Numbered from the stretch's first letter, positions 8,437-17,483 are shown. The stretch is DNA of 64,000 nt from Labrenzia sp. CE80 (GCF_009650605.1 NZ_WAJT01000001.1:992001-1056000), one strand, 5' to 3'. Numbers and translations are program-made. Notes: generated from the letters alone by a model not told the origin.

Positions 8437-8663
8437 GTAAATCCTGCGCCTTGCGCTCAAGGATTGCATTGTCTGGGGAGCAAAAATTGGTGGGCGTGAA
8501 ATGTGCTCAGGTGAGCAATGGCACGATCCACGGCAGGCTGGCCTTTGGGGAATGTTGTGTTGCAGCATTCGAAGGCGATTCTTCAGCCTTCGTCAAAGGT
8601 TGCAAGATACCCGATTAGGCACAATCGGTCATGGTAACTGATATTTTGGGAAAGGAGCAAAAG

Positions 8664-8739
8664 TGGCTCCCCGAGCAGGGCTCGAACCTGCGACAATTCG
8701 ATTAACAGTCGAATGCTCTACCAACTGAGCTATCGGGGA
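8664..8739 (-). tRNA. tRNA-Asn (GTT)
   Basis: A complete cloverleaf on the minus strand: the 7-bp acceptor TCCCCGA pairs with TCGGGGA, the D-arm is AGCTCAGTTGGTAGAGC, the anticodon loop is CTGTTAA with anticodon GTT, the T-arm contains GTTCGAGCC, and the discriminator is G. CCA is encoded (8664-8666). Confidence 0.96.
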
Positions 8740-9117
8740 TCACCAACGTTGCAGCGGGTCGCGCCCGCTCCGTCGATGGAGATGCGTATAACAAACGCTT
8801 TGCCGGTTTGCCAAGCCCCTTGCCAACTTATTTTCATCTGCACCTGACTTTGAGTGTGGGTAACACGGATAATCTTAGTTATTTCATGATGTTAAATCCT
8901 TTTTCGGAGAGGTTTCCGAGAGGCGTGACAGGCTGCTCCAGCTCAAAGCACGGAGATATATTCGGTCTCACGTCTTTGGCTAAGCTGAGCGGTGGAGCGC
9001 GGATCCACGCTCATCGACAGAATTACCGCGGAACAATCAGCATTCGCGAGGGGTAATTCCTGAAAGGGCGTGTGGTGCTTGTCTAAGGGGAGGTGAGAGG
9101 GTAGAGAGATAGGGTCA
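8740..9117. other. intergenic region upstream of the cobalamin riboswitch
   Basis: 378 bases between tRNA-Asn (minus) and the riboswitch (plus). It must contain the tRNA promoter (a TTGGCA/TATACG-like pair is visible on the minus strand near 8780-8815) and the promoter of the cob operon, which I cannot place with confidence. No coding sequence is apparent. Confidence 0.45.
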
Positions 9118-9323
9118 TGGTTTTCCGGCAGGCCACTCGCCATCCGGAAATGAAACGGGAATGCGGTACGGCCTTCAAAAGCGAAGCGCCAAAGCCGCGG
9201 CTGCCCCCGCAACTGTGTACGGCAAGGGCTTTTGCGACATGCCACTGGACGAGCCGAGAGGCTGGACCGGGAAGGTGCAGAAGTCTGATCGAGCCGTAAG
9301 CCAGGAGACCGGCCTGACACCAA
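9118..9323 (+). promoter_or_regulatory. adenosylcobalamin riboswitch
   Basis: The conserved blocks of the cobalamin aptamer appear in order: GAAACGGGAATGCGGT (9152-9167), GCCGCGGCTGCCCCCGCAAC (9194-9213), GCCACTG (9241-9247), GGGAAGGTG (9269-9277) and the B12-box-type AGCCAGGAGACCGGCC (9299-9314). It lies about 117 bases upstream of cobP, the first gene of a cobalamin operon. Two hairpins follow in the expression platform (arms GCCGTC/GACGGC at 9334-9350 and CCTGTC/GACAGG at 9379-9395). Neither ends in a T-run, so control of translation rather than termination is my inference. High adenosylcobalamin should repress the operon. Confidence 0.95.
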
Positions 9324-9439
9324 ACGTTCAAGCGCCGTCGGGTGGACGGCAGGGAGCCCGTGATGACACTGATTGATGCCTGTCGACGTGACAGGTTCCT
9401 TCCAAGCCGATTTCCCTCATACTTTGCTGCGAGGTGCCG

Positions 9440-10018
9440 ATGAGCACGTCCAGTAGCTCGAAGAATGCCGTGCCCGGCGGTGCTGCGACCGCAACGCTGG
9501 TTTTCGGGGGCGCGCGATCGGGCAAGAGCCGGTTCGCCGAGGACCTGGCCGTGAAGAGCGGTCTCAATCGGCTTTACGTGGCAACCAGCCCGATTATAGA
9601 CGCCGAAATGCATGAGCGGGTCGCCCAGCATCGCGCCCAGCGCGGCGCACACTGGCGCACACTGGAAGAGGAACTCGACCTCGCCGGCGTGCTTGACTGT
9701 GAGGCGGGGCCCGCAACGGTCATCCTGATCGACTGCCTGACGCTCTGGCTGAACAACCTGATTTACCGAGAGCGCAATGTTGCCACGGAAACCGCCCGCC
9801 TGACCGAAGCACTGCGTCACCTCAAGGGTCCTTGCGTACTGGTGTCCAACGAGGTCGGTATGGGCATCGTGCCGGACAACCCGTTGGCGCGGTCGTTTCG
9901 CGACCTTCAGGGTCGTCTCAACCAGGACATGGCAGCGGTCGCGCGACAAGTGATCTTCGTCGCAGCTGGCCTGCCGCTCATTTTGAAACCTTCTTCTCAC
10001 GCGGATATAAAGATATGA
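9440..10018 (+). CDS. cobP: adenosylcobinamide kinase / adenosylcobinamide-phosphate guanylyltransferase
   Basis: A 192-residue bifunctional CobP (CobU in Salmonella). It phosphorylates adenosylcobinamide and then transfers GMP to give AdoCbi-GDP, the activated intermediate for nucleotide-loop assembly. The P-loop GGARSGKS is at 23-30; the region with the guanylylated His is in VAQHRAQRGAHWRTLEEEL. VSNEVGMGIVPDNPLARSFRD is the family's C-terminal signature. ATG 9440 is chosen because GAGG lies 5 bases upstream; the GTG at 9434 overlaps that site. It is the first gene behind the cobalamin riboswitch, and its stop overlaps the cobW start (ATGA). Confidence 0.95.
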   Translation: MSTSSSSKNAVPGGAATATLVFGGARSGKSRFAEDLAVKSGLNRLYVATSPIIDAEMHERVAQHRAQRGAHWRTLEEELDLAGVLDCEAGPATVILIDCLTLWLNNLIYRERNVATETARLTEALRHLKGPCVLVSNEVGMGIVPDNPLARSFRDLQGRLNQDMAAVARQVIFVAAGLPLILKPSSHADIKI

Positions 10019-11091
10019 CCACCGGACAAAAAATTCCCGCGACCATCGTCACCGGCTTTCTTGGCGCAGGAAAGACGACGCTCATTCGCAATCTCTTGCA
10101 GAACGCGGATGGCCGCCGTATCGCGCTGATTGTCAATGAATTCGGTGACATGGGCTTTGACGGCTCGCTGATGAATGGCTGTGCCGATCCTGATTGCGCG
10201 GCCGAGGAAGTCGTCGAGCTGACCAACGGCTGTATCTGCTGCACGGTGGCAGATGACTTCCTGCCGACCATGGAAATGCTGCTGGCAAGGGATAATCCGC
10301 CGGAGCATATCGTCATCGAGACATCAGGCCTTGCCCTGCCTCAGCCGCTCGTCCGGGCTTTTTCCTGGCCAAGCGTGAAGACCAAGGTGACCGTTGACGG
10401 CGTTGTGACGGTGCTGGACGCTGCGGCTCTTGCCGAAGGACGGATCGCACTTGATGAAGCCGCGCTGGAAGCCCAGCGCGCGGCCGATGAGGCACTGGAT
10501 CATGAGAGCCCGGTTGAGGAACTCTTTCATGATCAGCTTGCCTGCGCAGACCTCGTGGTGCTGAACAAGGCGGATCTCGTGTCCGAAGAGGCGCTGTCCC
10601 GTGTGCAGACGAAGATCAAGACCGAAGTCCGCCCAAGCGTTCACATCGTCTCCTCCGAGAAAGGCACGTTGCCCATCGAAGTCTTGCTTGGCCGCGAGTC
10701 GGCTGCCGAAGACGATATGGCCAGCCGACATGAGCATCACCATCACGCACATGATGATGATCACCATCACGACGACCACGACCATCATGACCACCACCAT
10801 CATGATGATTTCGAGAGCCACGTCGTGCCGGTCGCGGCCTTTGCCAGCCTGAAGGACGCAGAGGCGAAGGTGCTGGAGGCCATGGCGCTGAAGGGCGTGC
10901 TTCGGATCAAGGGGGCTGTTGAGATCACGGGCAAGGCAGCTCCGGCCATGGTTCAGGCGGTTGGGCCTCGCGTTGAGACATGGTTTGCAGCAGGTGCAGA
11001 AGGCGCGGGTCGGCTTGTGGTGATCGGCCTGAAGGGCCTTGATCTTGAAGCGGTCGGGCATCTTCTCAGCCCGGCTGTTGAGGCAGCATGA
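10015..11091 (+). CDS. cobW: CobW, metal-binding G3E GTPase of the cobalamin pathway
   Basis: A 358-residue COG0523 GTPase. Walker A GFLGAGKTT is at 14-22, the CxCC metal motif (NGCICC, 71-76) is present, and the guanine-specificity motif VLNKADLV lies near 182. A striking His/Asp-rich tract (about residues 238-270, containing HEHHHHAHDDDHHHDDHDHH) would bind Co2+ or Zn2+. The C-terminal CobW domain ends the protein. In the aerobic B12 pathway CobW is thought to deliver cobalt to the cobaltochelatase, which fits its place directly before cobN. The start at 10015 is set by the ATGA overlap with cobP; the open frame to 9832 only shadows cobP. Confidence 0.95.
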   Translation: MTTGQKIPATIVTGFLGAGKTTLIRNLLQNADGRRIALIVNEFGDMGFDGSLMNGCADPDCAAEEVVELTNGCICCTVADDFLPTMEMLLARDNPPEHIVIETSGLALPQPLVRAFSWPSVKTKVTVDGVVTVLDAAALAEGRIALDEAALEAQRAADEALDHESPVEELFHDQLACADLVVLNKADLVSEEALSRVQTKIKTEVRPSVHIVSSEKGTLPIEVLLGRESAAEDDMASRHEHHHHAHDDDHHHDDHDHHDHHHHDDFESHVVPVAAFASLKDAEAKVLEAMALKGVLRIKGAVEITGKAAPAMVQAVGPRVETWFAAGAEGAGRLVVIGLKGLDLEAVGHLLSPAVEAA

Positions 11092-11175
11092 CAGGTGTGA
11101 CGTTTGGTTCTGGCTGCAGTTTCGTGCAGATGCTCACGATCGGCCTATTCGAAGACGCTAACGCGGGTTTGGTCA

Positions 11176-11209
11176 CAGGAACCGTCTGTTCGGGGAGAGA
11201 CTGTTCCTG
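11176..11209 (+). promoter_or_regulatory. hairpin presenting the cobN ribosome-binding site in its loop
   Basis: Arms CAGGAAC (11176-11182) and GTTCCTG (11203-11209) pair perfectly. After a C/T mismatch, GTCT (11184-11187) pairs with AGAC (11198-11201). The 10-base loop contains GGGGAG, the cobN Shine-Dalgarno, and the ATG (11210) begins right at the foot of the stem. An 11-bp stem at exactly this place is unlikely to be chance and may tune cobN translation. Confidence 0.55.
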
Positions 11210-14200
11210 ATGCACATTCTTGCAAGCCAGGTGCGGCGGATAGATGACGGCGGTGATGCGGTCGATCTCGGTCAATCACCCGCCGATATTCTGTTCCTGT
11301 CTGCGGCAGACACGGAGCTTGGATCCTTTGCCAGTGCGCAAGGCGCCTTGGGAAAGGACGCCGCCAGTCTGCGCCTTGCCAATGTCATGGCCCTGTCGCA
11401 CCCATATTCGGTGGATCTTTATGCCGAGCAGACCGTGCGAGGATCTAAGATCGTTGCGGTGCGCCTGCTCGGTGGTGTCGAGTACTGGCGCTATGGGGTC
11501 GAGCGGCTTGAAGAGGAAGCCCGTGCCTCCGGAGCGAAGTTGATCCTGGTTCCAGGCGATGACAAGTGGGATGCCGCTCTGGCGAGCCGGTCGACCGTTC
11601 CTCTTGAGGACGCGCGCCGGTTCTGGCGCTATTGTGTCGAAGGCGGCAGCGGCAACTATTCCAACGCGCTTCTGTTCCTCTCCCATCTGACGGGCTTGGA
11701 TGAGGAGCCTGCACATCCGGTGCCCCTGCCACGGGCGGGTATCTATCTTCGGGGAGAGAACGCGCCGGATATCGAGGTGTTGAAATCCACATGGCGCGAT
11801 CCTGCGAGGCCCGTTGCGGCGATTACTTTTTACCGGGCGCTGGTCCAGGGGGCCCAGACCGTGCCGGTCGACGCGCTTGTGGACGCACTCGATAATGCCG
11901 GGGTGAATGCACTTCCGATCTTCGTTTCCTCGCTGAAGGAGGCGGAATCTGCTGTTGTTCTTGCAAGCCTTTTTGAGGCAGCGCCGCCGGATGTCGTCCT
12001 GAACGCCACCGCCTTTGCCGTTTCCAAGGCGGGAACTGTTCATCAGACGACGCCACTCGACGCACCGGGCAAACCGGTTCTTCAGGTCGTTTTCTCGTCG
12101 TCGTCTTTCGAGGGCTGGGAAGAAAGCGACCAGGGCCTGTCGATCCGCGATCTTGCCATGCATGTGGTTCTTCCCGAGGTGGATGGACGGCTTTTGACAC
12201 GTGCGGTGTCCTTCAAGGAGGAGGGGACCTTCGATGAGGCGACGCAATCGGCGCCCGTGCGCTTTGTTCCCGTTCCCGACCGAATAACCTTTGTCGCGAA
12301 GCTAGCGGCGAATTGGGCTCATCTTTCCCAGGTGCCGACCGCTGAAAAACGAACTGCACTTGTCTTGGCCAACTATCCAAACAAGGACGGGCGGCTTGCC
12401 AATGGGGTGGGGCTTGATACGCCCGCGTCTTGTGCCGAGCTTCTAAAGGCGTTGGGCACGGCAGGCTATGAGGTGGGAGACGCCCCTGCGACGTCGAAGG
12501 ACCTGATGCACCTTCTATCGTCTGGCGTCACAAACGCTCTCGACGGGCGTCAGACTCGTAGTGGATTCCAGTCCCTGTCCCTGGAAGACTACGAAAAAGA
12601 GTTTGCGCTTTTGCCTAGGGCCGTGCGCATCGCCGTCAACGAGCGTTGGGGGGAGGCTGGCAATGACCCTCATGTAGTTGATGGTGCATTCCGGCTCGCG
12701 CTGCACAGGTTCGGCAATCAGGTGGTCGGGATTCAGCCTGCGCGTGGCTACAACATTGATCCCAAGGAAACTTACCACGATCCCGATCTTGTGCCGCCGC
12801 ACCACTATTTTGCCTTCTACATCTGGCTGAGACTGCACTTTGGTGCCCATGCGGTGGTTCATATGGGTAAGCACGGAAACCTTGAGTGGCTGCCTGGCAA
12901 GGCTCTGGCACTTTCCGAAGCCTGCATGCCCGAGGCTGTTCTGGGACCGGTGCCGAATATCTATCCCTTTATCGTCAATGATCCGGGAGAGGGGGCCCAG
13001 GCCAAGCGGCGGACATCCGCGGTCATCGTCGATCATCTGACCCCACCGCTGATACGGGCCGAAAGTCATGGTGTCTCCGGTGAACTCGAGACGCTTCTGG
13101 ATGAATATTATCTTGCCAGCGGTGTCGATCCGCGCCGGCTGCAGGCGCTGACACGCGATATCCTCGATCTGGCGACCCGGCATGGCCTGGACGCTGACAT
13201 CGGTCTTGACGAGGGAATGGATGAAGCCACGCGGCTGGCGCGCTTGGATGCTCATCTGTGCGATCTGAAAGAGCTGCAGATCCGAGATGGTCTGCATGTT
13301 CTAGGGCAAAGCCCTGTGGGAGATCTGCTGACAGATCTCCTGGTCGCGCTTGCCCGTGTTCCGCAGGGTCTGGATGCGCGGCAAGAAAGCCTTCAGCGCG
13401 CAATTGCACGGGATCTCGGATTGACCGGTGAAACAGGTGTTTTTCCCCCCTCAGGGCTATGTCTCTTTGATCCACTAGATTGTGATTTCTCGGCGCGCTG
13501 GGCGGGTGAGACGCCCGAGATCCTGGCCGGGCTGTCGGAAGACCCCTGGCGCTCGAACGGCGATACGGTGGAACGGATCGAACTTCTGGCGCAAAGGCTT
13601 GTCGCCGGGACCTTGAAGGCGCCTGACGACTGGGTCGCGACCAACGCCGTTTTGGACAGCATAGAAGCCGAGCTACGCCCTGCTGTATCAGGGTCAGGCC
13701 TGGCTGAAATGCGAGCTGTCCTGACAGCGCTGAGCGGTGGTTTTGTTGCGCCTGGTCCCTCCGGTGCGCCTAGCCGCGGGCGTCCCGATGTTCTTCCAAC
13801 TGGCCGTAATTTCTATTCCGTCGACGTTCGGGCCGTGCCAACGGAGACGGCCTGGCGCCTGGGGCAAACGTCGGCATCTCTCGTCGCCGAGCGATACTTT
13901 CAGGAGGAGGGCGAGTGGCCAAGCTCTCTCGTTCTCACCTGCTGGGGCACGGCAAACATGCGGACGGGCGGTGACGACATCGCGCAGGCATTGGCCCTCA
14001 TTGGCGCGCGGCCGGTCTGGGAAGCAGCGTCTGGCCGTGTCACTGGCTTCGAAGTCCTGTCGCTGGCCGAGCTGCAGCGCCCTCGCATCGATGTGACGCT
14101 TCGCGTCTCCGGGTTCTTCCGTGACGCCTTTCCCCACCAGATCGACCTTTTCGACAGCGCAGTGCGAGCTGTTGCCGCGTTGGAAGAACCGAAGGGATCC

Positions 14201-15013
14201 AATCCGATTGCTGCAAGGGTCAGCGAAGACCAGGCCAGATACGAAGCCGAAGGACTGGACGAAATGGAGGCGGAACGACGTGCCGCTTTCCGCGTTTTTG
14301 GGTCGAAGCCCGGTGCATATGGCGCGGGCTTACAGGCGCTTATCGACGAAGGGATCTGGGAGGAACGAGGCGATTTTGCCGAGAGCTTCCTGACTTGGGG
14401 CGGATACGCTTACGGCGGTGGGGCGGAGGGCATCTCCGCGCGCAGCGAGCTGGAAACGCGCTTGTCCGGTGTCGACGCAGTCCTGCACAATCAGGACAAC
14501 CGTGAACACGACCTTCTCGACAGCGACGACTACTATCAGTTCGAAGGTGGGCTGGCTGCCACCGTCGAGACCTTGAAGGGCGAAGCGCCCCGGATCTATC
14601 ACAATGATCACTCGCGGCCTGAGCGGCCAGTGGTGCGCTCGCTCGCGGAAGAAATCGGAAGGGTGGTGCGTGGCCGGGCGGCTAATCCTAAGTGGATCGC
14701 TGGTGTCATGCGCCATGGCTACAAGGGCGCGTTCGAGATCGCCGCCACACTCGATTACCTGTTTGCGTTTTCAGCAACGACACGGGCCGTCGGCGATCAT
14801 CACTTCGATCAGCTTTTCGAAGCTTATATCGACGTGGAGGAGGTTCGCGACTTTCTGGAAGACGCAAACCCTGCAGCCTACGGTGAGATACTTGCCCGCT
14901 TCTCAGAGGCATTGCACCGTGGTCTCTGGACACCGCGCAAGAACAGCACGCATGCTCGCTTGAACGAATTACAGGCGAAACTTCAAGACAATACTGATGG
15001 GAGAGCGACGTGA
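11210..15013 (+). CDS. cobN: cobaltochelatase large subunit CobN
   Basis: A 1267-residue CobN, the ATP-dependent insertion subunit that, with CobS and CobT, places Co2+ in hydrogenobyrinic acid a,c-diamide. The length is typical (about 1250-1300). The hallmark HMGKHGNLEWLPGKALAL is near residues 553-570, preceded by HHYFAFYIWLRLHFGAHAVV. The C-terminal part contains LTCWGTANMRTGGDDIAQAL and FGSKPGAYGAGLQALI, both CobN/BchH family signatures. The start MHILASQVRRIDDGG is supported by GGGGAG upstream within a hairpin loop. The cobS and cobT genes are not in the window. It is coupled to cobO through a GTGA overlap. Confidence 0.97.
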   Translation: MHILASQVRRIDDGGDAVDLGQSPADILFLSAADTELGSFASAQGALGKDAASLRLANVMALSHPYSVDLYAEQTVRGSKIVAVRLLGGVEYWRYGVERLEEEARASGAKLILVPGDDKWDAALASRSTVPLEDARRFWRYCVEGGSGNYSNALLFLSHLTGLDEEPAHPVPLPRAGIYLRGENAPDIEVLKSTWRDPARPVAAITFYRALVQGAQTVPVDALVDALDNAGVNALPIFVSSLKEAESAVVLASLFEAAPPDVVLNATAFAVSKAGTVHQTTPLDAPGKPVLQVVFSSSSFEGWEESDQGLSIRDLAMHVVLPEVDGRLLTRAVSFKEEGTFDEATQSAPVRFVPVPDRITFVAKLAANWAHLSQVPTAEKRTALVLANYPNKDGRLANGVGLDTPASCAELLKALGTAGYEVGDAPATSKDLMHLLSSGVTNALDGRQTRSGFQSLSLEDYEKEFALLPRAVRIAVNERWGEAGNDPHVVDGAFRLALHRFGNQVVGIQPARGYNIDPKETYHDPDLVPPHHYFAFYIWLRLHFGAHAVVHMGKHGNLEWLPGKALALSEACMPEAVLGPVPNIYPFIVNDPGEGAQAKRRTSAVIVDHLTPPLIRAESHGVSGELETLLDEYYLASGVDPRRLQALTRDILDLATRHGLDADIGLDEGMDEATRLARLDAHLCDLKELQIRDGLHVLGQSPVGDLLTDLLVALARVPQGLDARQESLQRAIARDLGLTGETGVFPPSGLCLFDPLDCDFSARWAGETPEILAGLSEDPWRSNGDTVERIELLAQRLVAGTLKAPDDWVATNAVLDSIEAELRPAVSGSGLAEMRAVLTALSGGFVAPGPSGAPSRGRPDVLPTGRNFYSVDVRAVPTETAWRLGQTSASLVAERYFQEEGEWPSSLVLTCWGTANMRTGGDDIAQALALIGARPVWEAASGRVTGFEVLSLAELQRPRIDVTLRVSGFFRDAFPHQIDLFDSAVRAVAALEEPKGSNPIAARVSEDQARYEAEGLDEMEAERRAAFRVFGSKPGAYGAGLQALIDEGIWEERGDFAESFLTWGGYAYGGGAEGISARSELETRLSGVDAVLHNQDNREHDLLDSDDYYQFEGGLAATVETLKGEAPRIYHNDHSRPERPVVRSLAEEIGRVVRGRAANPKWIAGVMRHGYKGAFEIAATLDYLFAFSATTRAVGDHHFDQLFEAYIDVEEVRDFLEDANPAAYGEILARFSEALHRGLWTPRKNSTHARLNELQAKLQDNTDGRAT

Positions 15014-15642
15014 GCGACAAGACAGCAGATCTGAGTGAAGAGGAACTCAACGCGCGACACGCGGACAAGATGCGCAAGAAAAAGGCCGCTCGCGACAAGA
15101 TCATGGCGACCAAGACCATCGAGAAGGGGCTGTTGATCGTCCATACAGGCAAGGGAAAGGGCAAGTCGACCGCCGGGTTTGGCATGGTTTTCCGGTCCCT
15201 GGGGCATGGCCACAAGGTTGGTGTCGTCCAATTCGTAAAGGGACGGATCGAAACGGGCGAACGCATGGCGCTTGAGCGGTTCTCAGACTTGGTCACTATC
15301 AAGCGCATGGGGGAAGGCTTTACCTGGGAGACTCAGGATCGCCAGCGGGATATCGACGCGGCACGCCAGGCCTGGGATGCGGCCAAGGAGATGATCACAA
15401 GCGGAGACTACCGCTTGATCCTTTGCGACGAGCTCAACATCGTGCTTCGATATGACTACCTGCCCATCGAGGAAGTGGTTGCCTTCCTGCGGGATGAAAA
15501 GCCGGAAGACGTTCACGTCGTCATTACTGGCCGTAACGCGAAGGACGAACTGATCGATATTGCTGACCTGGTGACAGACATGACCCAGATCAAGCATCCT
15601 TTCCGGTCCGGTGTAAAGCCACAGGAAGGCATTGAATTCTAG
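15010..15642 (+). CDS. cobO: cob(I)yrinic acid a,c-diamide adenosyltransferase
   Basis: A 210-residue CobO/CobA/BtuR-type corrinoid adenosyltransferase; it transfers the 5'-deoxyadenosyl group of ATP to the reduced cobalt. P-loop TGKGKGKST is near 46-54, and VVQFVKGRIETGE, LILCDELNIVLRYDY and the C-terminal TDMTQIKHPFRSGVKPQEGIEF are family signatures. The N-terminal 30 residues are Lys/Arg-rich, as in other alphaproteobacterial CobO. The GTG start overlaps the cobN stop (GTGA), so translation is coupled. Confidence 0.97.
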   Translation: MSDKTADLSEEELNARHADKMRKKKAARDKIMATKTIEKGLLIVHTGKGKGKSTAGFGMVFRSLGHGHKVGVVQFVKGRIETGERMALERFSDLVTIKRMGEGFTWETQDRQRDIDAARQAWDAAKEMITSGDYRLILCDELNIVLRYDYLPIEEVVAFLRDEKPEDVHVVITGRNAKDELIDIADLVTDMTQIKHPFRSGVKPQEGIEF

Positions 15643-15687
15643 GATTTTTTAGAGGCTGAGACACGGCACCAACATGAAGGATTTGCG

Positions 15688-15993
15688 ATGATGAGGCCTT
15701 TCGATCACGGCCTGAGGTCTGCCTCCCGCTCTCATGCAGAGATCGTGCGTCGCTATGAGCTGGCGCGTACGCTTGTTGAGTTCCTGGCTGCTGTCACCTT
15801 CGTCATCGGCAGTGTTTTCTTCTTTTACGACAGTCTGTTGTTTGCTGGCACGTGGCTGTTCTTGATTGGCTCGATCCTGTTTGCCGTTCGGCCCACAATC
15901 CGTCTCCTGCTGGAGCTGCATCTGGCGCGTCTGCCGGTGCCAGAGGAGTTCAGGCCCTACGGCACCAGGGCGTCCGACGGGGCCGATACGTGA
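15688..15993 (+). CDS. small YrhK-like membrane protein inside the cob operon
   Basis: A 101-residue protein with a basic N-terminus (HGLRSASRSHAEIVRRYELA) and two membrane helices (about 29-48 LVEFLAAVTFVIGSVFFFYD and 51-70 LFAGTWLFLIGSILFAVRPT), followed by a charged tail. This is the layout of the YrhK-like domain (PF14145), whose function is unknown. The ATG at 15688 has AAGGA upstream. Its stop overlaps the GTG start of cobQ, so it is translationally tied to the cobalamin operon. A role in cobalt or corrinoid transport would be a guess from position. Confidence 0.75.
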   Translation: MMRPFDHGLRSASRSHAEIVRRYELARTLVEFLAAVTFVIGSVFFFYDSLLFAGTWLFLIGSILFAVRPTIRLLLELHLARLPVPEEFRPYGTRASDGADT

Positions 15994-17480
15994 TCCCTGG
16001 CGGAAACCGGCAGAGAACACCGGCCTTGATGGTCCAGGGGACCGGCTCAAATGTTGGCAAGAGTCTGATCGTTGCCGGTCTGTGCCGATTGTTCGCCAAT
16101 CGCGGACTGAAAGTGCGTCCCTTCAAGCCGCAAAACATGTCCAACAATGCGGCGGTCACGGCTGACGGCGGTGAGATCGGGCGGGCGCAGGCCCTGCAGG
16201 CGATGGGTTGCCGGGAGCGCTTGAACGTCCACATGAACCCGGTTCTACTGAAACCGGAAACGGATACCGGCGCTCAGGTGATCGTGCAGGGAAAACGTTT
16301 CGGCACCATGAGAGCGCGGGAGTACGGAACCCAGAAAGCGACTTTACTTCCAAGGGTTCTGGAGAGTTTTTTAGAAATCGAATCAGGTGCAGATCTTGTA
16401 CTTGTGGAGGGAGCTGGTAGTCCGGCTGAAATCAACCTGCGGGCCGGCGATATAGCCAATATGGGTTTTGCCGAGGCTGCGAACCTGCCTGTGGTTCTCT
16501 GTGGCGATATCGACCGGGGCGGCGTGATCGCTTCGCTGGTCGGGACGCATTCTGTGCTGGAAACTGATGAGCGACAGCGCATCAAGGCATTCTTCGTCAA
16601 TCGGTTCCGGGGAGATACCGGTCTCTTCACCGAGGGCATGCGCCAGATAGAAGCGCGGACAGGCTGGAGCAGTCTTGGCGTCGTGCCATGGTTTTCTGAT
16701 GCGAATAAACTTCCTGCGGAAGATGCGCTCGGGCTCGAAAGCGGCGCGGGCAGAGGGCCTGTCAAAATCGTTGTGCCGGTCATTTCCCGGATCGCCAATT
16801 TCGATGATCTTGATCCCCTTCGCATGGAAGCGGGCGTAACACTGGAGTTGATTCGGCCCGGAATGCCGCTTCCTGGCGATGCGACGCTGGTTCTCCTGCC
16901 GGGCTCGAAGTCCACCGTTGGCGACCTGGCGTTTTTCCGATCCCAGGGCTGGGACGTTGATCTGAAGGCTCATCATAGGCGCGGCGGGCATATTCTTGGG
17001 ATCTGCGGCGGTTACCAGATGCTCGGCCGCAGAATTTCCGATCCGGAAGGCATCGAGGGCGCGCCGGGCACTGTCGAAGGGCTTGGCTACCTCGACGTTG
17101 ATACGATCCTGACGCCTGAAAAATCCCTCGTGGAAGCGGCAGGCAAGCACCTGGCGACAGGTGCAGAGGTCTCGGGGTATGAAATCCACATTGGACGGAC
17201 ATCAGGCCCGGACTGCGGACGCCCCATGCTGAAAATTCGCGAGGCAACGGGCGCGTTAAAGCTCGATGGCGCTGTTTCCGGCGATGGCCGTGTCTGCGGA
17301 ACCTATTTGCACGGACTTTTTACGGCCGATTCCTTCCGCCAGGCGTATTTGCAAGGTTTCGGAGCGACGTCCGATCTAGCCTATGATGCGAGCATAGATA
17401 CTGTGCTTGACGATCTGGCATCTCATCTAGAGGCGTCGATGGATATCGCGAGGATGCTTGAGATCGCCAGGGCCCGCTGA
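15990..17480 (+). CDS. cobQ: cobyric acid synthase
   Basis: A 496-residue glutamine-dependent amidotransferase that amidates adenosylcobyrinic acid a,c-diamide at four positions. The N-terminal synthetase part has the P-loop MVQGTGSNVGKS (14-25) and PFKPQNMSNNA. LVEGAGSPAEINLR and CGDIDRGGV are family signatures. The C-terminal class I amidotransferase-like domain contains GICGGYQMLGR with the nucleophile Cys near 339, and CGTYLHGLF. I chose GTG 15990, which overlaps the preceding stop (GTGA); the open frame to 15852 runs inside the previous gene and an ATG at 16029 would remove the usual N-terminus. Last gene of the riboswitch operon. Confidence 0.96.
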   Translation: MIPGGNRQRTPALMVQGTGSNVGKSLIVAGLCRLFANRGLKVRPFKPQNMSNNAAVTADGGEIGRAQALQAMGCRERLNVHMNPVLLKPETDTGAQVIVQGKRFGTMRAREYGTQKATLLPRVLESFLEIESGADLVLVEGAGSPAEINLRAGDIANMGFAEAANLPVVLCGDIDRGGVIASLVGTHSVLETDERQRIKAFFVNRFRGDTGLFTEGMRQIEARTGWSSLGVVPWFSDANKLPAEDALGLESGAGRGPVKIVVPVISRIANFDDLDPLRMEAGVTLELIRPGMPLPGDATLVLLPGSKSTVGDLAFFRSQGWDVDLKAHHRRGGHILGICGGYQMLGRRISDPEGIEGAPGTVEGLGYLDVDTILTPEKSLVEAAGKHLATGAEVSGYEIHIGRTSGPDCGRPMLKIREATGALKLDGAVSGDGRVCGTYLHGLFTADSFRQAYLQGFGATSDLAYDASIDTVLDDLASHLEASMDIARMLEIARAR

Positions 17481-17483
17481 CTT

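Larger units (their letters stand above)
8299..8663. other. upstream region of the TonB operon, no gene
   Basis: 365 bases between the TonB operon and tRNA-Asn. A minus-strand open frame of 89 codons exists here, but it crosses the promoter and ends against the next start, so I regard it as chance. The region contains the promoter and two operator-like palindromes listed separately; the tRNA-proximal 200 bases show nothing I can name. Confidence 0.5.

Noticed and set aside
10324..11061. minus-strand frame with a long Val/Met/Ile run
   Set aside because: It is the antisense of the His/Asp repeat in cobW, not a membrane protein.
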